The translations under genes were made by a program, and so were the position numbers. This document shows positions 1 to 7,209 of a stretch of 64,000 nucleotides of DNA, piece by piece (position 1 is the first letter of the stretch; each line of letters begins with the position of its first letter). This DNA comes from an uncultured Veillonella sp. (lineage in GTDB: Bacteria > Bacillota > Negativicutes > Veillonellales > Veillonellaceae): the NCBI RefSeq assembly GCF_934230905.1, contig NZ_CAKQFJ010000007.1:24688-88687 (forward strand), in the 5' to 3' direction. A model generated the notes under the pieces. It worked only from the letters and a program-made list of their open reading frames with translations. It was not told the origin of the DNA and did not search any database.

Positions 1-1044
1 TACGATGGCGATGGCTTCGAATAGAGATTGCGAGAAATCGCCAATCGATTCCTTAACTATGTGAGGTTGATTCGACACTTGATCAAGATTTAATCCAACA
101 GGAATCGTCGGTTTAAGTTCTTTTAGTTTTTTATCAATAGCTTTGCCAAATTCGATATTGTTGGCTCCAGCATCCATAGAAATAGCAATGCCAATAGCTG
201 GTTTACCTTCGTAGTAGAATTGAGGACTAGATGGGTCCTTATAGGTCATTGTTATATCCGCAATATCACCAAGTCGAATCGTTTGATTGTTGATACGAAC
301 TGGCATATTTTTTACTGCATCTACGCTATCAAAAACGCCATTGATACGTAAATATACATTATTTGTATCTGTATTGACCATGCCAGCTGGTACCATGGCA
401 CTTTGCTGTTTAAGGGCGGTCAATAACTGTTGTGTGCTCACTTGATATGAGGCGAGTTTGTCTTTATTAATTGTTACATCTAAGGATTTTTCTTGTACTC
501 CGATGAGGGTAATCTTCTTAACATTAGGAACGGATAAGAGTTGACGTTTTAAATCTTCCGCTTGTTGTCGTTTTTCTTCGTATGAGAATTCATCACCTGA
601 AAGCGCATAAATGGTGCCATATACATCATCAAATCTGTCATTGATGGATGGACCTTGAACACCTGATGGCAAAGATTTCCATTCATCATTGATCATATTT
701 CGTGCTTCTTCCCAAGCGGGACGAATTTTGTTAGATGGCAAATCTTCTTTCAGATTGATATAAATAACAGATTTACTACCATCTGTGAAAGATTTCGTAT
801 AATCTACACCTGGTAAATCGCGTAATTTCTCCTCTAGTTTGTCTGTTACCTGATTAGACATTTGTTCTGGTGATGCACCAGGCCAAGCAACGCCTACAAC
901 CATGGTACGCATTGTAAAGTCTGGATCTTCCATGCGTCCCATGTGGGTAAAGGAGAATATGCCAAAGGTGAGGAGTACGGCAATGAAGTAGTAAATAATG
1001 GATTTATGGCGTAAAGCCCAATCTGCTAAGTTAAATTTCTTCAT
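1..1044 (-). CDS. RND efflux transporter permease (5' part only, cut by window edge)
   Basis: This is the N-terminal part (348 codons) of an inner-membrane RND pump of the AcrB/MexB superfamily, which exports drugs or other small molecules using the proton gradient. The protein begins MKKFNLADWALRHKS, followed by one membrane segment and then porter-domain sequence with the family-typical WPGASPEQ stretch. The ATG (1042-1044 on the complement) overlaps the TGA of the adaptor gene upstream in an ATGA arrangement, so the two are probably translationally coupled. The rest of the gene, including the transmembrane proton-relay residues, lies outside the window. The family call is firm; the substrate cannot be predicted. 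Confidence 0.93.
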   Translation of the reverse strand, partial: MKKFNLADWALRHKSIIYYFIAVLLTFGIFSFTHMGRMEDPDFTMRTMVVGVAWPGASPEQMSNQVTDKLEEKLRDLPGVDYTKSFTDGSKSVIYINLKEDLPSNKIRPAWEEARNMINDEWKSLPSGVQGPSINDRFDDVYGTIYALSGDEFSYEEKRQQAEDLKRQLLSVPNVKKITLIGVQEKSLDVTINKDKLASYQVSTQQLLTALKQQSAMVPAGMVNTDTNNVYLRINGVFDSVDAVKNMPVRINNQTIRLGDIADITMTYKDPSSPQFYYEGKPAIGIAISMDAGANNIEFGKAIDKKLKELKPTIPVGLNLDQVSNQPHIVKESIGDFSQSLFEAIAIV

Positions 1045-2105
1045 TCATGCACCGCCGTTCCTTCTTGTAATTGTTGGGTTCCTGCGGTGATAACAATATC
1101 TCCTTTAGCGAGGCCATTTTTTACAATAACAGAATTATTACCAAACTCGCCTGTTTGGATAGGAACGAGATGTGCTTTATTATCTCGAATGATATAGACT
1201 GCATTATTACCTTGTTTGTCTTTTACCAAAGCTGTTAATGGTATGGATATATCCGTTGTTTCCGATTGATTAAAAATAGCGTTAATAGTCATACCAAGTT
1301 GTACTTCTTTTGGTGGATTTTGTAAGGTAATTTTTACCGTATATGTCCGTGCTACAGGGTCTGGAACTGGTGAAATTTCACGAACAACACCCTGTACTTT
1401 TACATCAGGTAATGCCCAAAAACTAATAGTGGCTGCACTACCAGGATGAACCTTACTCATTTCTTGTTCTGGTAAAGAAATGACTGCCTCAGGTTCATGA
1501 CCGGCTGCCAAGGTACCTACAGCCTGACCAGCTGCTACGACCTGACCAACTTCGACATTGAGAGATGTTATAATACCGCTATCTGGAGCTATTAGCGTGG
1601 TATAACTATTTTGATTACTACTTAAATTAAGATTTGCTTGTGCTTGTTGTAATTGCGCTTTTGCAACATTCAACTGATTTTCTGCTTGATCTAATTGCAA
1701 CTTGCTAATAGCCTGTTCAGCATATAATGAACGATATCTTTCAACATTGGTACTGGCTAAATCATAAGCTGATTGTGCAGCTGTAACACCGCCTTGCGCA
1801 TTTTGTACATGACTTGCCGTGTCAGCACCATTGATTTGAGCTATAGTTTGACCTGCTTGTACAGTAGACCCAACAGAAACAAATTTATTAATCACGCGAC
1901 CTCCAACTTGGAATGCTAAATTTGTTTCCGTTCGATTGCGAATTGTTCCAGAATAACCGGCACTCGTTGTGCCAGACTCCTCACCAATTGTGATAGTTCG
2001 TACCTTGAGACTCGTATCATGCTCATCTTGATTTGATCCACATCCGCCAATGATTAGTATACTCATTAACAATGCGGTAGTGAATCCTAATACACTACGA
2101 TTCAT
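1041..2105 (-). CDS. RND efflux periplasmic adaptor (membrane fusion protein), lipoprotein
   Basis: This is the adaptor subunit (354 aa) linking the RND permease to an outer-membrane channel. I chose the ATG at 2103-2105 because a good ribosome-binding site (AGGAGAGG) lies just upstream; an upstream in-frame ATG at 2156 lacks one. The N-terminus is a lipoprotein signal, a hydrophobic run ending IIGGC with Cys22 as the lipidated residue. Then come the lipoyl/barrel-sandwich halves (GTIRNRTETNLAFQVGGRV and APDSGIITSLNVEVGQVV) flanking an alanine/glutamine-rich coiled-coil hairpin, and a beta-barrel domain, as in AcrA/MexA. It overlaps the permease start by 4 bases. No regulator is visible nearby. 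Confidence 0.93.
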   Translation of the reverse strand: MNRSVLGFTTALLMSILIIGGCGSNQDEHDTSLKVRTITIGEESGTTSAGYSGTIRNRTETNLAFQVGGRVINKFVSVGSTVQAGQTIAQINGADTASHVQNAQGGVTAAQSAYDLASTNVERYRSLYAEQAISKLQLDQAENQLNVAKAQLQQAQANLNLSSNQNSYTTLIAPDSGIITSLNVEVGQVVAAGQAVGTLAAGHEPEAVISLPEQEMSKVHPGSAATISFWALPDVKVQGVVREISPVPDPVARTYTVKITLQNPPKEVQLGMTINAIFNQSETTDISIPLTALVKDKQGNNAVYIIRDNKAHLVPIQTGEFGNNSVIVKNGLAKGDIVITAGTQQLQEGTAVHE

Positions 2106-2296
2106 AATCCTCTCCTTTACACACATAATAGATATAATTGTGAAAGTAATATCCATTACTAAATATACATTTTATACAATTAAATAATACTACATATTAG
2201 ATAAAAATTCTATAAGTATATTAGAAAATATATATATATTAATTAACTACAAATATCTACAAATAAATACAAAGGTGTACCTTGTTCCAAATCCGA

Positions 2297-2330
2297 CACG
2301 CTACTGCGCTTCACGGAGCCCAGTAGCGTG
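2297..2330. repeat. Inverted repeat (hairpin), CACGCTACTG / CAGTAGCGTG
   Basis: A perfect 10-bp inverted repeat (2297-2306 with 2321-2330) with a 14-base loop. It lies in the 445-bp spacer between the adaptor gene and the CBS-domain gene and is part of a small local family containing TAGCGTG. No T-run follows on either strand, so it is not an obvious intrinsic terminator. Confidence 0.6.
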
Positions 2331-2384
2331 TTTCTCTTATAGATTGTGTTGAACCAGTTGTGTGAATTACAGCAGAAATGAAAA
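2323..2384. repeat. Imperfect 60-bp direct repeat, copy 1
   Basis: The stretch starting GTAGCGTGTTTCTCTTATAG is repeated with roughly 80% identity by eye at 2454-2516. Both copies are non-coding and lie in the spacer upstream of the RND operon and downstream of the CBS-domain gene. Nothing else is recognisable in this spacer apart from the hairpins listed separately. Confidence 0.6.
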
Positions 2385-2453
2385 TTTGAGCACGTAGGAT
2401 CATAGGATATTAGTAATAAAAAAATAGACTTCCAAAAACGACTTTGGCCCTGT

Positions 2454-2516
2454 GTAGCGTGTTCCTCTTATAGATTATGTTGAACTAAGTTGTGCGAACT
2501 ACAGTAAGAGTGAAAA
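2454..2516. repeat. Imperfect 60-bp direct repeat, copy 2
   Basis: Second copy of the 2323-2384 repeat, starting GTAGCGTGTTCCTCTTATAG. It sits next to the long-loop terminator of the CBS-domain gene, whose loop also contains TAGCGTG. This suggests serial duplication of one small intergenic element. Confidence 0.6.
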
Positions 2517-2593
2517 AGGCACATGGTGCTACCAAAACGACTTCGGGTCCCGCTTTAGCGTGATAGCGTGTCGGCTTTGGTAGCACCATGTGC
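2513..2593 (-). terminator. Long-loop intrinsic terminator of the CorC-like gene
   Basis: A perfect 18-bp inverted repeat (2519-2536 with 2576-2593) encloses a loop of about 39 bases. On the minus strand it is followed by CC and a run of five T. It starts 9 bases beyond the stop of the minus-strand CBS-domain gene, as expected for its terminator. The large loop is unusual. Confidence 0.75.
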
Positions 2594-2601
2594 TTTATAA
2601 T

Positions 2602-3951
2602 CTATTCTTCTGTTTGTTCCACAACTGGTTCAACATAACTAACCAAAATTTTGTCTATCCGTGTATTATCCATATCCATGATTTCAAAGGTGTATCCATC
2701 CCATGTGGTTTTATCGCCTTCGCGTGGAATTCTACCGAATAGGAGGTTCATGAGACCACCTAGTGTTTTGTATAGGTCATCCTCTTCTCTTGGTAGTTCT
2801 TTATCGATGTGGAAAAATTCTTTAAATTCATCTACGTCGAGTAGACCATCTACGAGCCAAGTACCATCTTCGCGTTCGACAATTCGATTTTCTTCTTCTT
2901 GCCGTTCTTCTTCACCAGATGGCATGAGACCTACGATTTCTTCCATGATATCATGCAAGGTAACAAGGCCACTAAATCCGCCGTATTCATCGAGAACGAT
3001 GGTTTCGTGAACACCTTCGTTACGCAATGTATTTAGCAATTTCATAAGAGAAATGGACTCAGGTACGAGCAATGGTTCTTTCAAGCAAGAATGAATCACA
3101 TGATGTAAGGATTTTTCTCCTTGTAAGCATTGAACCATAACGTCGGTTACATTGATCATACCTCGTAATTCATCGAGAGAGTCTTCACCTACAGGAATAC
3201 GGTATTGATTTGCTGTTTTAAGCACTTCCATTATTTCTTCTTCTGAAGAATTTAAATCAATCCATTTTAGCTGTGTTCGCGGTGTCATAACATCGCCTGC
3301 ATTCATATCTGCTAGATGGAAAATATTTTCTACGAGAATAGGTTCTTCTTCTTCATAGGCACCCATGGCTACGCCTTCGGTAAGCATTTTGTTGATTTCT
3401 GATTCTGTTACAGGCGCTTCTTCTTTTACAGTAACGCCTAATAATTTTAATAGAGAATCTGTAGATACACCGAGGAATAGTACAATTGGTTTTAATGCTT
3501 GTGAAAGCCAATAAATTGGCTTAGATACGATAACAGCAATTGCTTCAGGACTATTGATAGCTAAACGTTTTGGTACTAATTCACCGATAACAAGAGACAA
3601 ATAGGTGATGATGGCAACAATTAAGAAAGAACTGATAGAAGCCGCATAAGGAGCTATACTAGGAATTGCTTTCACCAATATATCTTCTAATGGAGCAGAA
3701 AAGGTAGCACCTGAATATAAACCAGTTAAAATTCCTACAAGGGTAATGCCAATTTGAATCGTAGAGAACATATCATTTGGATTCTCTGCTAATTCAAAGG
3801 CTTTTTTAGCGCGTTCATTACCAGATTCGGCCATCTCTTCAAGGCGACTTTTCTTTGCATTAACGATAGCAAGTTCGGTCATCGAAAAAATTCCATTTGC
3901 GATGATTAAAATGACGATAATAATAAAATCTAAGGTCAGATCACTGTCCAT
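2602..3951 (-). CDS. HlyC/CorC family membrane protein (CNNM/DUF21 + CBS pair + CorC_HlyC domain)
   Basis: A 449-aa membrane protein of the hemolysin C/CorC/CNNM family, associated with divalent cation (Mg2+/Co2+) efflux or homeostasis. The DUF21/CNNM transmembrane domain covers about residues 1-190, with hydrophobic helices and the family-typical GELVPKRLAI. A tandem CBS pair follows at about 205-330 (start GDVMTPRTQLKWIDL; second CBS ends VLDEYGGFSGLVTLHDIMEEIVG). A C-terminal CorC_HlyC domain covers about 355-435. Length and domain order match the full-length family. The ATG is preceded by AAGGAG. It appears monocistronic, with its own long-loop terminator. Transport activity is inferred from the family. 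Confidence 0.93.
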   Translation of the reverse strand: MDSDLTLDFIIIVILIIANGIFSMTELAIVNAKKSRLEEMAESGNERAKKAFELAENPNDMFSTIQIGITLVGILTGLYSGATFSAPLEDILVKAIPSIAPYAASISSFLIVAIITYLSLVIGELVPKRLAINSPEAIAVIVSKPIYWLSQALKPIVLFLGVSTDSLLKLLGVTVKEEAPVTESEINKMLTEGVAMGAYEEEEPILVENIFHLADMNAGDVMTPRTQLKWIDLNSSEEEIMEVLKTANQYRIPVGEDSLDELRGMINVTDVMVQCLQGEKSLHHVIHSCLKEPLLVPESISLMKLLNTLRNEGVHETIVLDEYGGFSGLVTLHDIMEEIVGLMPSGEEERQEEENRIVEREDGTWLVDGLLDVDEFKEFFHIDKELPREEDDLYKTLGGLMNLLFGRIPREGDKTTWDGYTFEIMDMDNTRIDKILVSYVEPVVEQTEE

Positions 3952-4053
3952 GTAAGTAAATACTCCTTTTTATGAGATATAATTTTGTATATAAGAAAAA
4001 TTGAAATACTATTTTTTAGTATACCATATTCAAATTATATATGGTAAATAGTA

Positions 4054-4086
4054 CAAAAAAGGAGGGCTGCCACCCTCCTCTTTTGT
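4054..4086. terminator. Hairpin with GGGCTGCCACCC core, terminator-like on both strands
   Basis: GGAGGG / CCCTCC stem with loop CTGCCA. On the minus strand it is followed by six T, and on the plus strand by CTTTTGTTTTG. The core and loop match the terminator at 5056-5089. It has no obvious client gene: the CorC-like gene transcribes away from it and the methyltransferase starts downstream. It may terminate a minus-strand RNA. Confidence 0.55.
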
Positions 4087-4239
4087 TTTGCGTGCATTAA
4101 AATGTTTGCAAAATACTTATTTCTTCATCTAATAGTATATTACACAATTTACCATTATTTGTAAATAATGCTATCTATGTATACAATGATTGATAAGAAC
4201 ATAATTTACATATATATGATCAATAGGGGATATATTACG

Positions 4240-4839
4240 ATGACAAGCGAACAGGAATGGGAACAAGTATTACAAATTAAAACAACAGGTCGTGATGACA
4301 GTCGTTCCGATACAGAACATCATCCGTATGAGCCGACGGATTACTGCGTTCTTGAACGTCTTGCAAATAGCGGTTATATTACGAAACAAAATACCCTCAT
4401 CGATTACGGTAGTGGCAAGGGGCGTGTTAATATTTTTATGTCTAATCAGACGCGGTGCCATTCCATTGGTATTGAATACGATGAACGTTTGTATGAACGA
4501 GCTGTCGTAAATGGTGAAAGCCCAGCTGCTAAGAATCGGGTATCCTTTGTTCTTGGTGATGCAGCTACTTATACATTGCCAGATATTGTAGATCGTTGCT
4601 TCCTCTTTAATCCCTTTGCACTTCATACGATTAAACGTGTACTTGGCAATATTTTTGATTCTATATATCATCATCCGAGAGAAATTCTATTATTTTTTTA
4701 CTATGTTAATGAAGAAGTAGAAAACTTCCTGAATAACCATGTGCGCCTCGAAGCAGAAGAATCAATACAATGCGGTGATTTATTTCAAGAAAGTGACGAC
4801 AAAGAACGAATATTGGTATATAGGGTAAATGTATTTTAG
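4240..4839 (+). CDS. Class I SAM-dependent methyltransferase
   Basis: A small Rossmann-fold methyltransferase of 199 aa. I prefer the ATG at 4240 because GGGGA lies about 9 bases upstream; the longer upstream reading has no ribosome-binding site and an odd hydrophobic start. Motif I is clear (LIDYGSGKGRVNIFM), followed by the acidic end of the second strand (IGIEYDERLYERA) and a motif IV-like FNPF. Substrate is unknown; N6-adenine methylases use NPPF-like motifs, but FNPF here is not enough to claim DNA. It stands alone between hairpin elements. Confidence 0.8.
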   Translation: MTSEQEWEQVLQIKTTGRDDSRSDTEHHPYEPTDYCVLERLANSGYITKQNTLIDYGSGKGRVNIFMSNQTRCHSIGIEYDERLYERAVVNGESPAAKNRVSFVLGDAATYTLPDIVDRCFLFNPFALHTIKRVLGNIFDSIYHHPREILLFFYYVNEEVENFLNNHVRLEAEESIQCGDLFQESDDKERILVYRVNVF

Positions 4840-4874
4840 TGAATTAAATTATCTCTTTATTTTATCTATTCTTA

Positions 4875-4903
4875 TAGAAAAGTACATATAGACATTATAT
4901 AAT
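4875..4903 (+). promoter_or_regulatory. Predicted promoter of the par-like toxin mRNA
   Basis: TAGAAA, 17-base spacer, TATAAT. Transcription would start near 4910. The leader would begin with a small hairpin (GTTAC/GGTAAC ends, about 4910-4931) just before the ribosome-binding site AAAGGAGG. Confidence 0.5.
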
Positions 4904-4941
4904 CTAATTGTTACTACTCCATTCTGGTAACAGAAAGGAGG

Positions 4942-4973
4942 TGAAAACATTGCCGGAGATATTAATTTCCTTT
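4942..4973 (+). repeat. Direct repeat A over the toxin start region
   Basis: Two blocks, TGAAAACATTGCC (4942-4954) and TAATTTCCTTT (4963-4973), recur in the same order at 5094-5106 and 5113-5123. Block 1 contains the TTG start codon of the toxin ORF. A minus-strand RNA made across the second copy would therefore be able to base-pair with the toxin start site. Confidence 0.8.
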
Positions 4974-5033
4974 TTTTTATCTATCATAGCAAGTATAGTT
5001 TCATATTATATTTGTAAGTGGCTGGATAGATAG
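4950..5033 (+). CDS. Small hydrophobic peptide, candidate Fst/par-like type I toxin (27 aa)
   Basis: This 27-residue ORF reads M(TTG)PEILISFF... and ends SYYICKWLDR: one transmembrane helix, then a short basic/aromatic tail, the build of small type I toxins that damage membranes. The TTG at 4950 is favoured because AAAGGAGG (4934-4941) is correctly spaced from it, while the in-frame GTG at 4941 abuts that site. A short transcript would end at the symmetric terminator at 5056-5089. A converging RNA with complementarity to the start region is predicted (see 5056-5126). The peptide is not closely similar to classical Fst by eye, so the family assignment rests on architecture. Toxicity is an inference. 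Confidence 0.65.
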   Translation: MPEILISFFLSIIASIVSYYICKWLDR

Positions 5034-5055
5034 TTTAGTTAGTAACCAGCACAAT

Positions 5056-5089
5056 AAAAAATAGCAGGGCTGCCACCCTGCTATTTTTT
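5056..5089. terminator. Bidirectional terminator between toxin and antitoxin RNA
   Basis: A perfect 14-bp stem (5056-5069 with 5076-5089) with loop CTGCCA. It has six A at one end and six T at the other, so it can act on both strands. It lies 22 bases beyond the toxin stop. Confidence 0.85.
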
Positions 5090-5093
5090 CGTA

Positions 5094-5123
5094 TGAAAAC
5101 ATTGCCTCATACTAATTTCCTTT
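5094..5123 (+). repeat. Direct repeat B of the par-like locus
   Basis: Second copy of the two blocks TGAAAACATTGCC and TAATTTCCTTT, with a 6-base instead of 8-base gap. A further short repeat, TTGTTACTA, occurs at 4908-4916 in the toxin leader and at 5122-5130 here. Confidence 0.8.
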
Positions 5124-5132
5124 GTTACTAAT

Positions 5133-5161
5133 AGGATAGCATGATATAAAAGGATAGTCAA
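5133..5161 (-). promoter_or_regulatory. Predicted promoter of the antitoxin RNA
   Basis: On the minus strand: TTGACT (5161-5156), a 17-base spacer, TATCCT (5138-5133). The -35 is near consensus; the -10 is weaker. It points at the shared terminator. Confidence 0.5.
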
Positions 5162-5328
5162 ATTTTACGTACTTTCACTAAAACACGCAGAAAATCAGCG
5201 TATTTTCTGATATAATAATAAATTAGAGAGTATAAAAATTAATTTTTTTTATTCAGTATGGTATGTATTGATTCGTAATGATTAATACTAGTAGTTAGGA
5301 CTGAATATATACCATATAGGAGGAACTT

Positions 5329-6297
5329 ATGGAACGCGTATCAGTAAGTCTTATTGAAGAAATTCGCAGTGCCTTAATAGAACGATATAACCGTGATCAA
5401 GAGATTCAGCAAATGATTGAAGAAATCGGTGCTGAAGAAGGTCTTAACGAAAAAGAATTGTCTATTATTCATCAGGCTTATTTAGAAGTTAAGGAACGTA
5501 TGCAATATACGGCAAATTTGATGGAATTGTGGAATCAAATTGAAGTTGTTCAAGAACGTATAAGTATGCTTAATTCTTATGAAAGTTTAGAACGTGATTT
5601 ATTTGGTGATGTTCTTTCCTTTGATAAACCGATGGGTTATGGTACAACGAATCATGAACAGTTAGATTATGCAATGGAAAAAATTAAGTTACAAGATATA
5701 GATAAGGACTTTGAAGATTTTAATCTTACTGAAACATATCCTATTCATAAACAAACAGTATCTAGTAATACATTGAATGAAGATAATAAATTAGATACAG
5801 AGGATCATTTGGATGATGAAAATGATTCAAATGATGAACGTGTTTTGCATAAAGATGTTCATACATCTTTAGATCCTTTTGATATGGTAAATTCCTTATT
5901 GTATTCTAAACAATCTAGTGATAATAAGAATACAACAAAACAACAAAAAGAAATCGATAAACTTATCAAAAAACAACTGAAACGCGTAGAAGAAGAATGG
6001 GCGAAGCTTTCAGGAAAAAATACAAAAAAAGATAAGAAAAAGAAAGATAAAGATAAAGACAAAGATAGAGACGAAAAGAAGGATAAAAAAGATAAGAAGT
6101 CTAAAAAGGATGTTGAGCTTGTAAAAGAATTTAGTAAATCCAAGAAAGAAAAGAAAGATAAAGAATCCAAAAAGAATAAGAGGAATATGGATTCTAAAAA
6201 AAATAAGAAAAACAAGGATGCTAAGAAAGATCAAAAATCTAAGAAATTAGAAAAATCCTTAAAGAAAGAATCTAAAAAATCTGGAAAAAAGGATTAA
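5329..6297 (+). CDS. Unknown protein with acidic middle and long lysine-rich tail
   Basis: A 322-aa protein that I cannot assign to a family. The ATG follows a strong TAGGAGGA. Residues 1-105 look helical and mixed-charge (MIEEIGAEEGLNEKELSI...), about 130-175 are acidic (DEDNKLDTEDHLDDENDSNDE-like composition), and from about residue 205 to the end the sequence is dominated by K with D/E/S (KKDKKKKDKDKDKDRDEKKD and similar). There is no signal peptide or membrane segment, so it is probably cytoplasmic; the tail suggests nucleic-acid or polyanion binding or disorder. The tail is encoded by near-repetitive AAA/AAG/GAT codons and may vary in length between strains. Confidence 0.75.
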   Translation: MERVSVSLIEEIRSALIERYNRDQEIQQMIEEIGAEEGLNEKELSIIHQAYLEVKERMQYTANLMELWNQIEVVQERISMLNSYESLERDLFGDVLSFDKPMGYGTTNHEQLDYAMEKIKLQDIDKDFEDFNLTETYPIHKQTVSSNTLNEDNKLDTEDHLDDENDSNDERVLHKDVHTSLDPFDMVNSLLYSKQSSDNKNTTKQQKEIDKLIKKQLKRVEEEWAKLSGKNTKKDKKKKDKDKDKDRDEKKDKKDKKSKKDVELVKEFSKSKKEKKDKESKKNKRNMDSKKNKKNKDAKKDQKSKKLEKSLKKESKKSGKKD

Positions 6298-6299
6298 CC

Positions 6300-6392
6300 G
6301 TGGGTTTCATAGATACATATAGCCAGAAAACTACGGATAAAGGCTGTGGGAGATGTAAACGATGCGAGGGGCCAAGTTGTAAAAAGTATTAA
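6300..6392 (+). CDS. Tiny cysteine-rich ORF (30 aa), possible metal-binding peptide
   Basis: A GTG-start ORF beginning two bases after the stop of the lysine-rich gene. It encodes a peptide ending GCGRCKRCEGPSCKKY, with four cysteines spaced C-x2-C-x2-C-x4-C, compatible with a small Zn or Fe-S knuckle. The ribosome-binding site is poor, so translation would need coupling to the upstream gene. I recognise no family. It could equally be a chance ORF, but the cysteine pattern is unlikely in random AT-rich DNA. Confidence 0.35.
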   Translation: MGFIDTYSQKTTDKGCGRCKRCEGPSCKKY

Positions 6393-6426
6393 ATACATAA
6401 GGCTGTTAGTATGAAATGGGGAGCAT

Positions 6427-7203
6427 ATGAACATAGTAGTTATATCTGATAAATATAATGCTGAACGTAGGGAGAATGTTTGTAAAGAGTTTGGTAAATA
6501 TAATCTAGAATTCAGCTTCTTTGATGCTATTATGGCTAATAAAATGTCAAAAGAAGAACTTGCGACAAAAGCATTAAAGAATACCTTTTTAACACCTAGT
6601 GAAATTGGTTGTGCTTTAAGTCATATTGGTGTATATAAGGAATTTCTTAAGTCAAATCAAAAAAGTATTATGATTTGTGAAGATGATATATTTATTACAG
6701 AGTATTTTAATAGAACTGTTATAGAAAAAATTAGAGAATTTGTCGAATCTAGTGATGAGCCACGTTTAGTAGTATTACAAAAAAGTATTTATCACCATAA
6801 ATATGTAAAAAATATAGCTGAGAAGATGAATATTTACTCTGCTAGAAATTTATTTTGTACTCATGGATATGTAATTAATAGGGCAGCAGCTAATAATATT
6901 GCGTCTATTCAAAATCCTGTGCGTTTTGAAATTGATGCGTTTAAGTTCTATTATTGGTTAAATCTTTGTAAATTGTATTGTTTAGATAAAGATCTTATAG
7001 TACAACAGGATGAAGAAGTAATAGCATCTACCGTAGATTCTGGGACTAATTCAGATTCTAGTGGTGAGTCTCAACGTACAGCAAAGAAAAATGGTGCTTA
7101 TAAAGAATTATATAGACAATTGTCTCTAAAAGGTAAAATTATAAGTCAGTATAGACGATTTGAAAAAGCATGTTACAAGATGTTTGAGGGGTTAGATTAC
7201 TAA
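6427..7203 (+). CDS. Glycosyltransferase family 25 (LOS/LPS glycosyltransferase)
   Basis: 258 aa. The N-terminus VVISDKYNAERRENVCKEFG, the central LTPSEIGCALSHIGVYKEFL and the acidic IMICEDDIFI are hallmark GT25 motifs (Lex1/LgtB-like enzymes that add galactose to lipooligosaccharide). The start has GGGGAGC just upstream. It heads a compact, same-strand cluster with a putative sialyltransferase and neuBCA, so it probably builds the acceptor glycan. Very AT-rich, like the next four genes. The exact sugar is not predictable. Confidence 0.88.
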   Translation: MNIVVISDKYNAERRENVCKEFGKYNLEFSFFDAIMANKMSKEELATKALKNTFLTPSEIGCALSHIGVYKEFLKSNQKSIMICEDDIFITEYFNRTVIEKIREFVESSDEPRLVVLQKSIYHHKYVKNIAEKMNIYSARNLFCTHGYVINRAAANNIASIQNPVRFEIDAFKFYYWLNLCKLYCLDKDLIVQQDEEVIASTVDSGTNSDSSGESQRTAKKNGAYKELYRQLSLKGKIISQYRRFEKACYKMFEGLDY

Positions 7204-7209
7204 AACAAT

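Larger units (their letters stand above)
5056..5126 (-). ncRNA. Predicted antitoxin RNA (RNA II-like) of the par-like locus
   Basis: A minus-strand transcript of about 70 nt is predicted from the promoter at 5133-5161 (start near 5126) to the shared terminator. It would carry the complement of repeat B (5094-5123), hence pairing with repeat A at the toxin ribosome-binding site and start codon, plus full complementarity through the shared terminator. This is the arrangement of RNA II in the Enterococcus par locus. Its existence is inferred from sequence only. Confidence 0.55.

Noticed and set aside
2651..3010. 119-aa plus-strand ORF inside the CorC-like gene
   Set aside because: It is Ser/Arg-rich and opposite a clearly conserved gene; no ribosome-binding site.
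5859..6234. Long minus-strand ORFs rich in F, L and S opposite the lysine-tailed gene
   Set aside because: They are shadows of AAG/AAA-rich codons on the plus strand and lack ribosome-binding sites.
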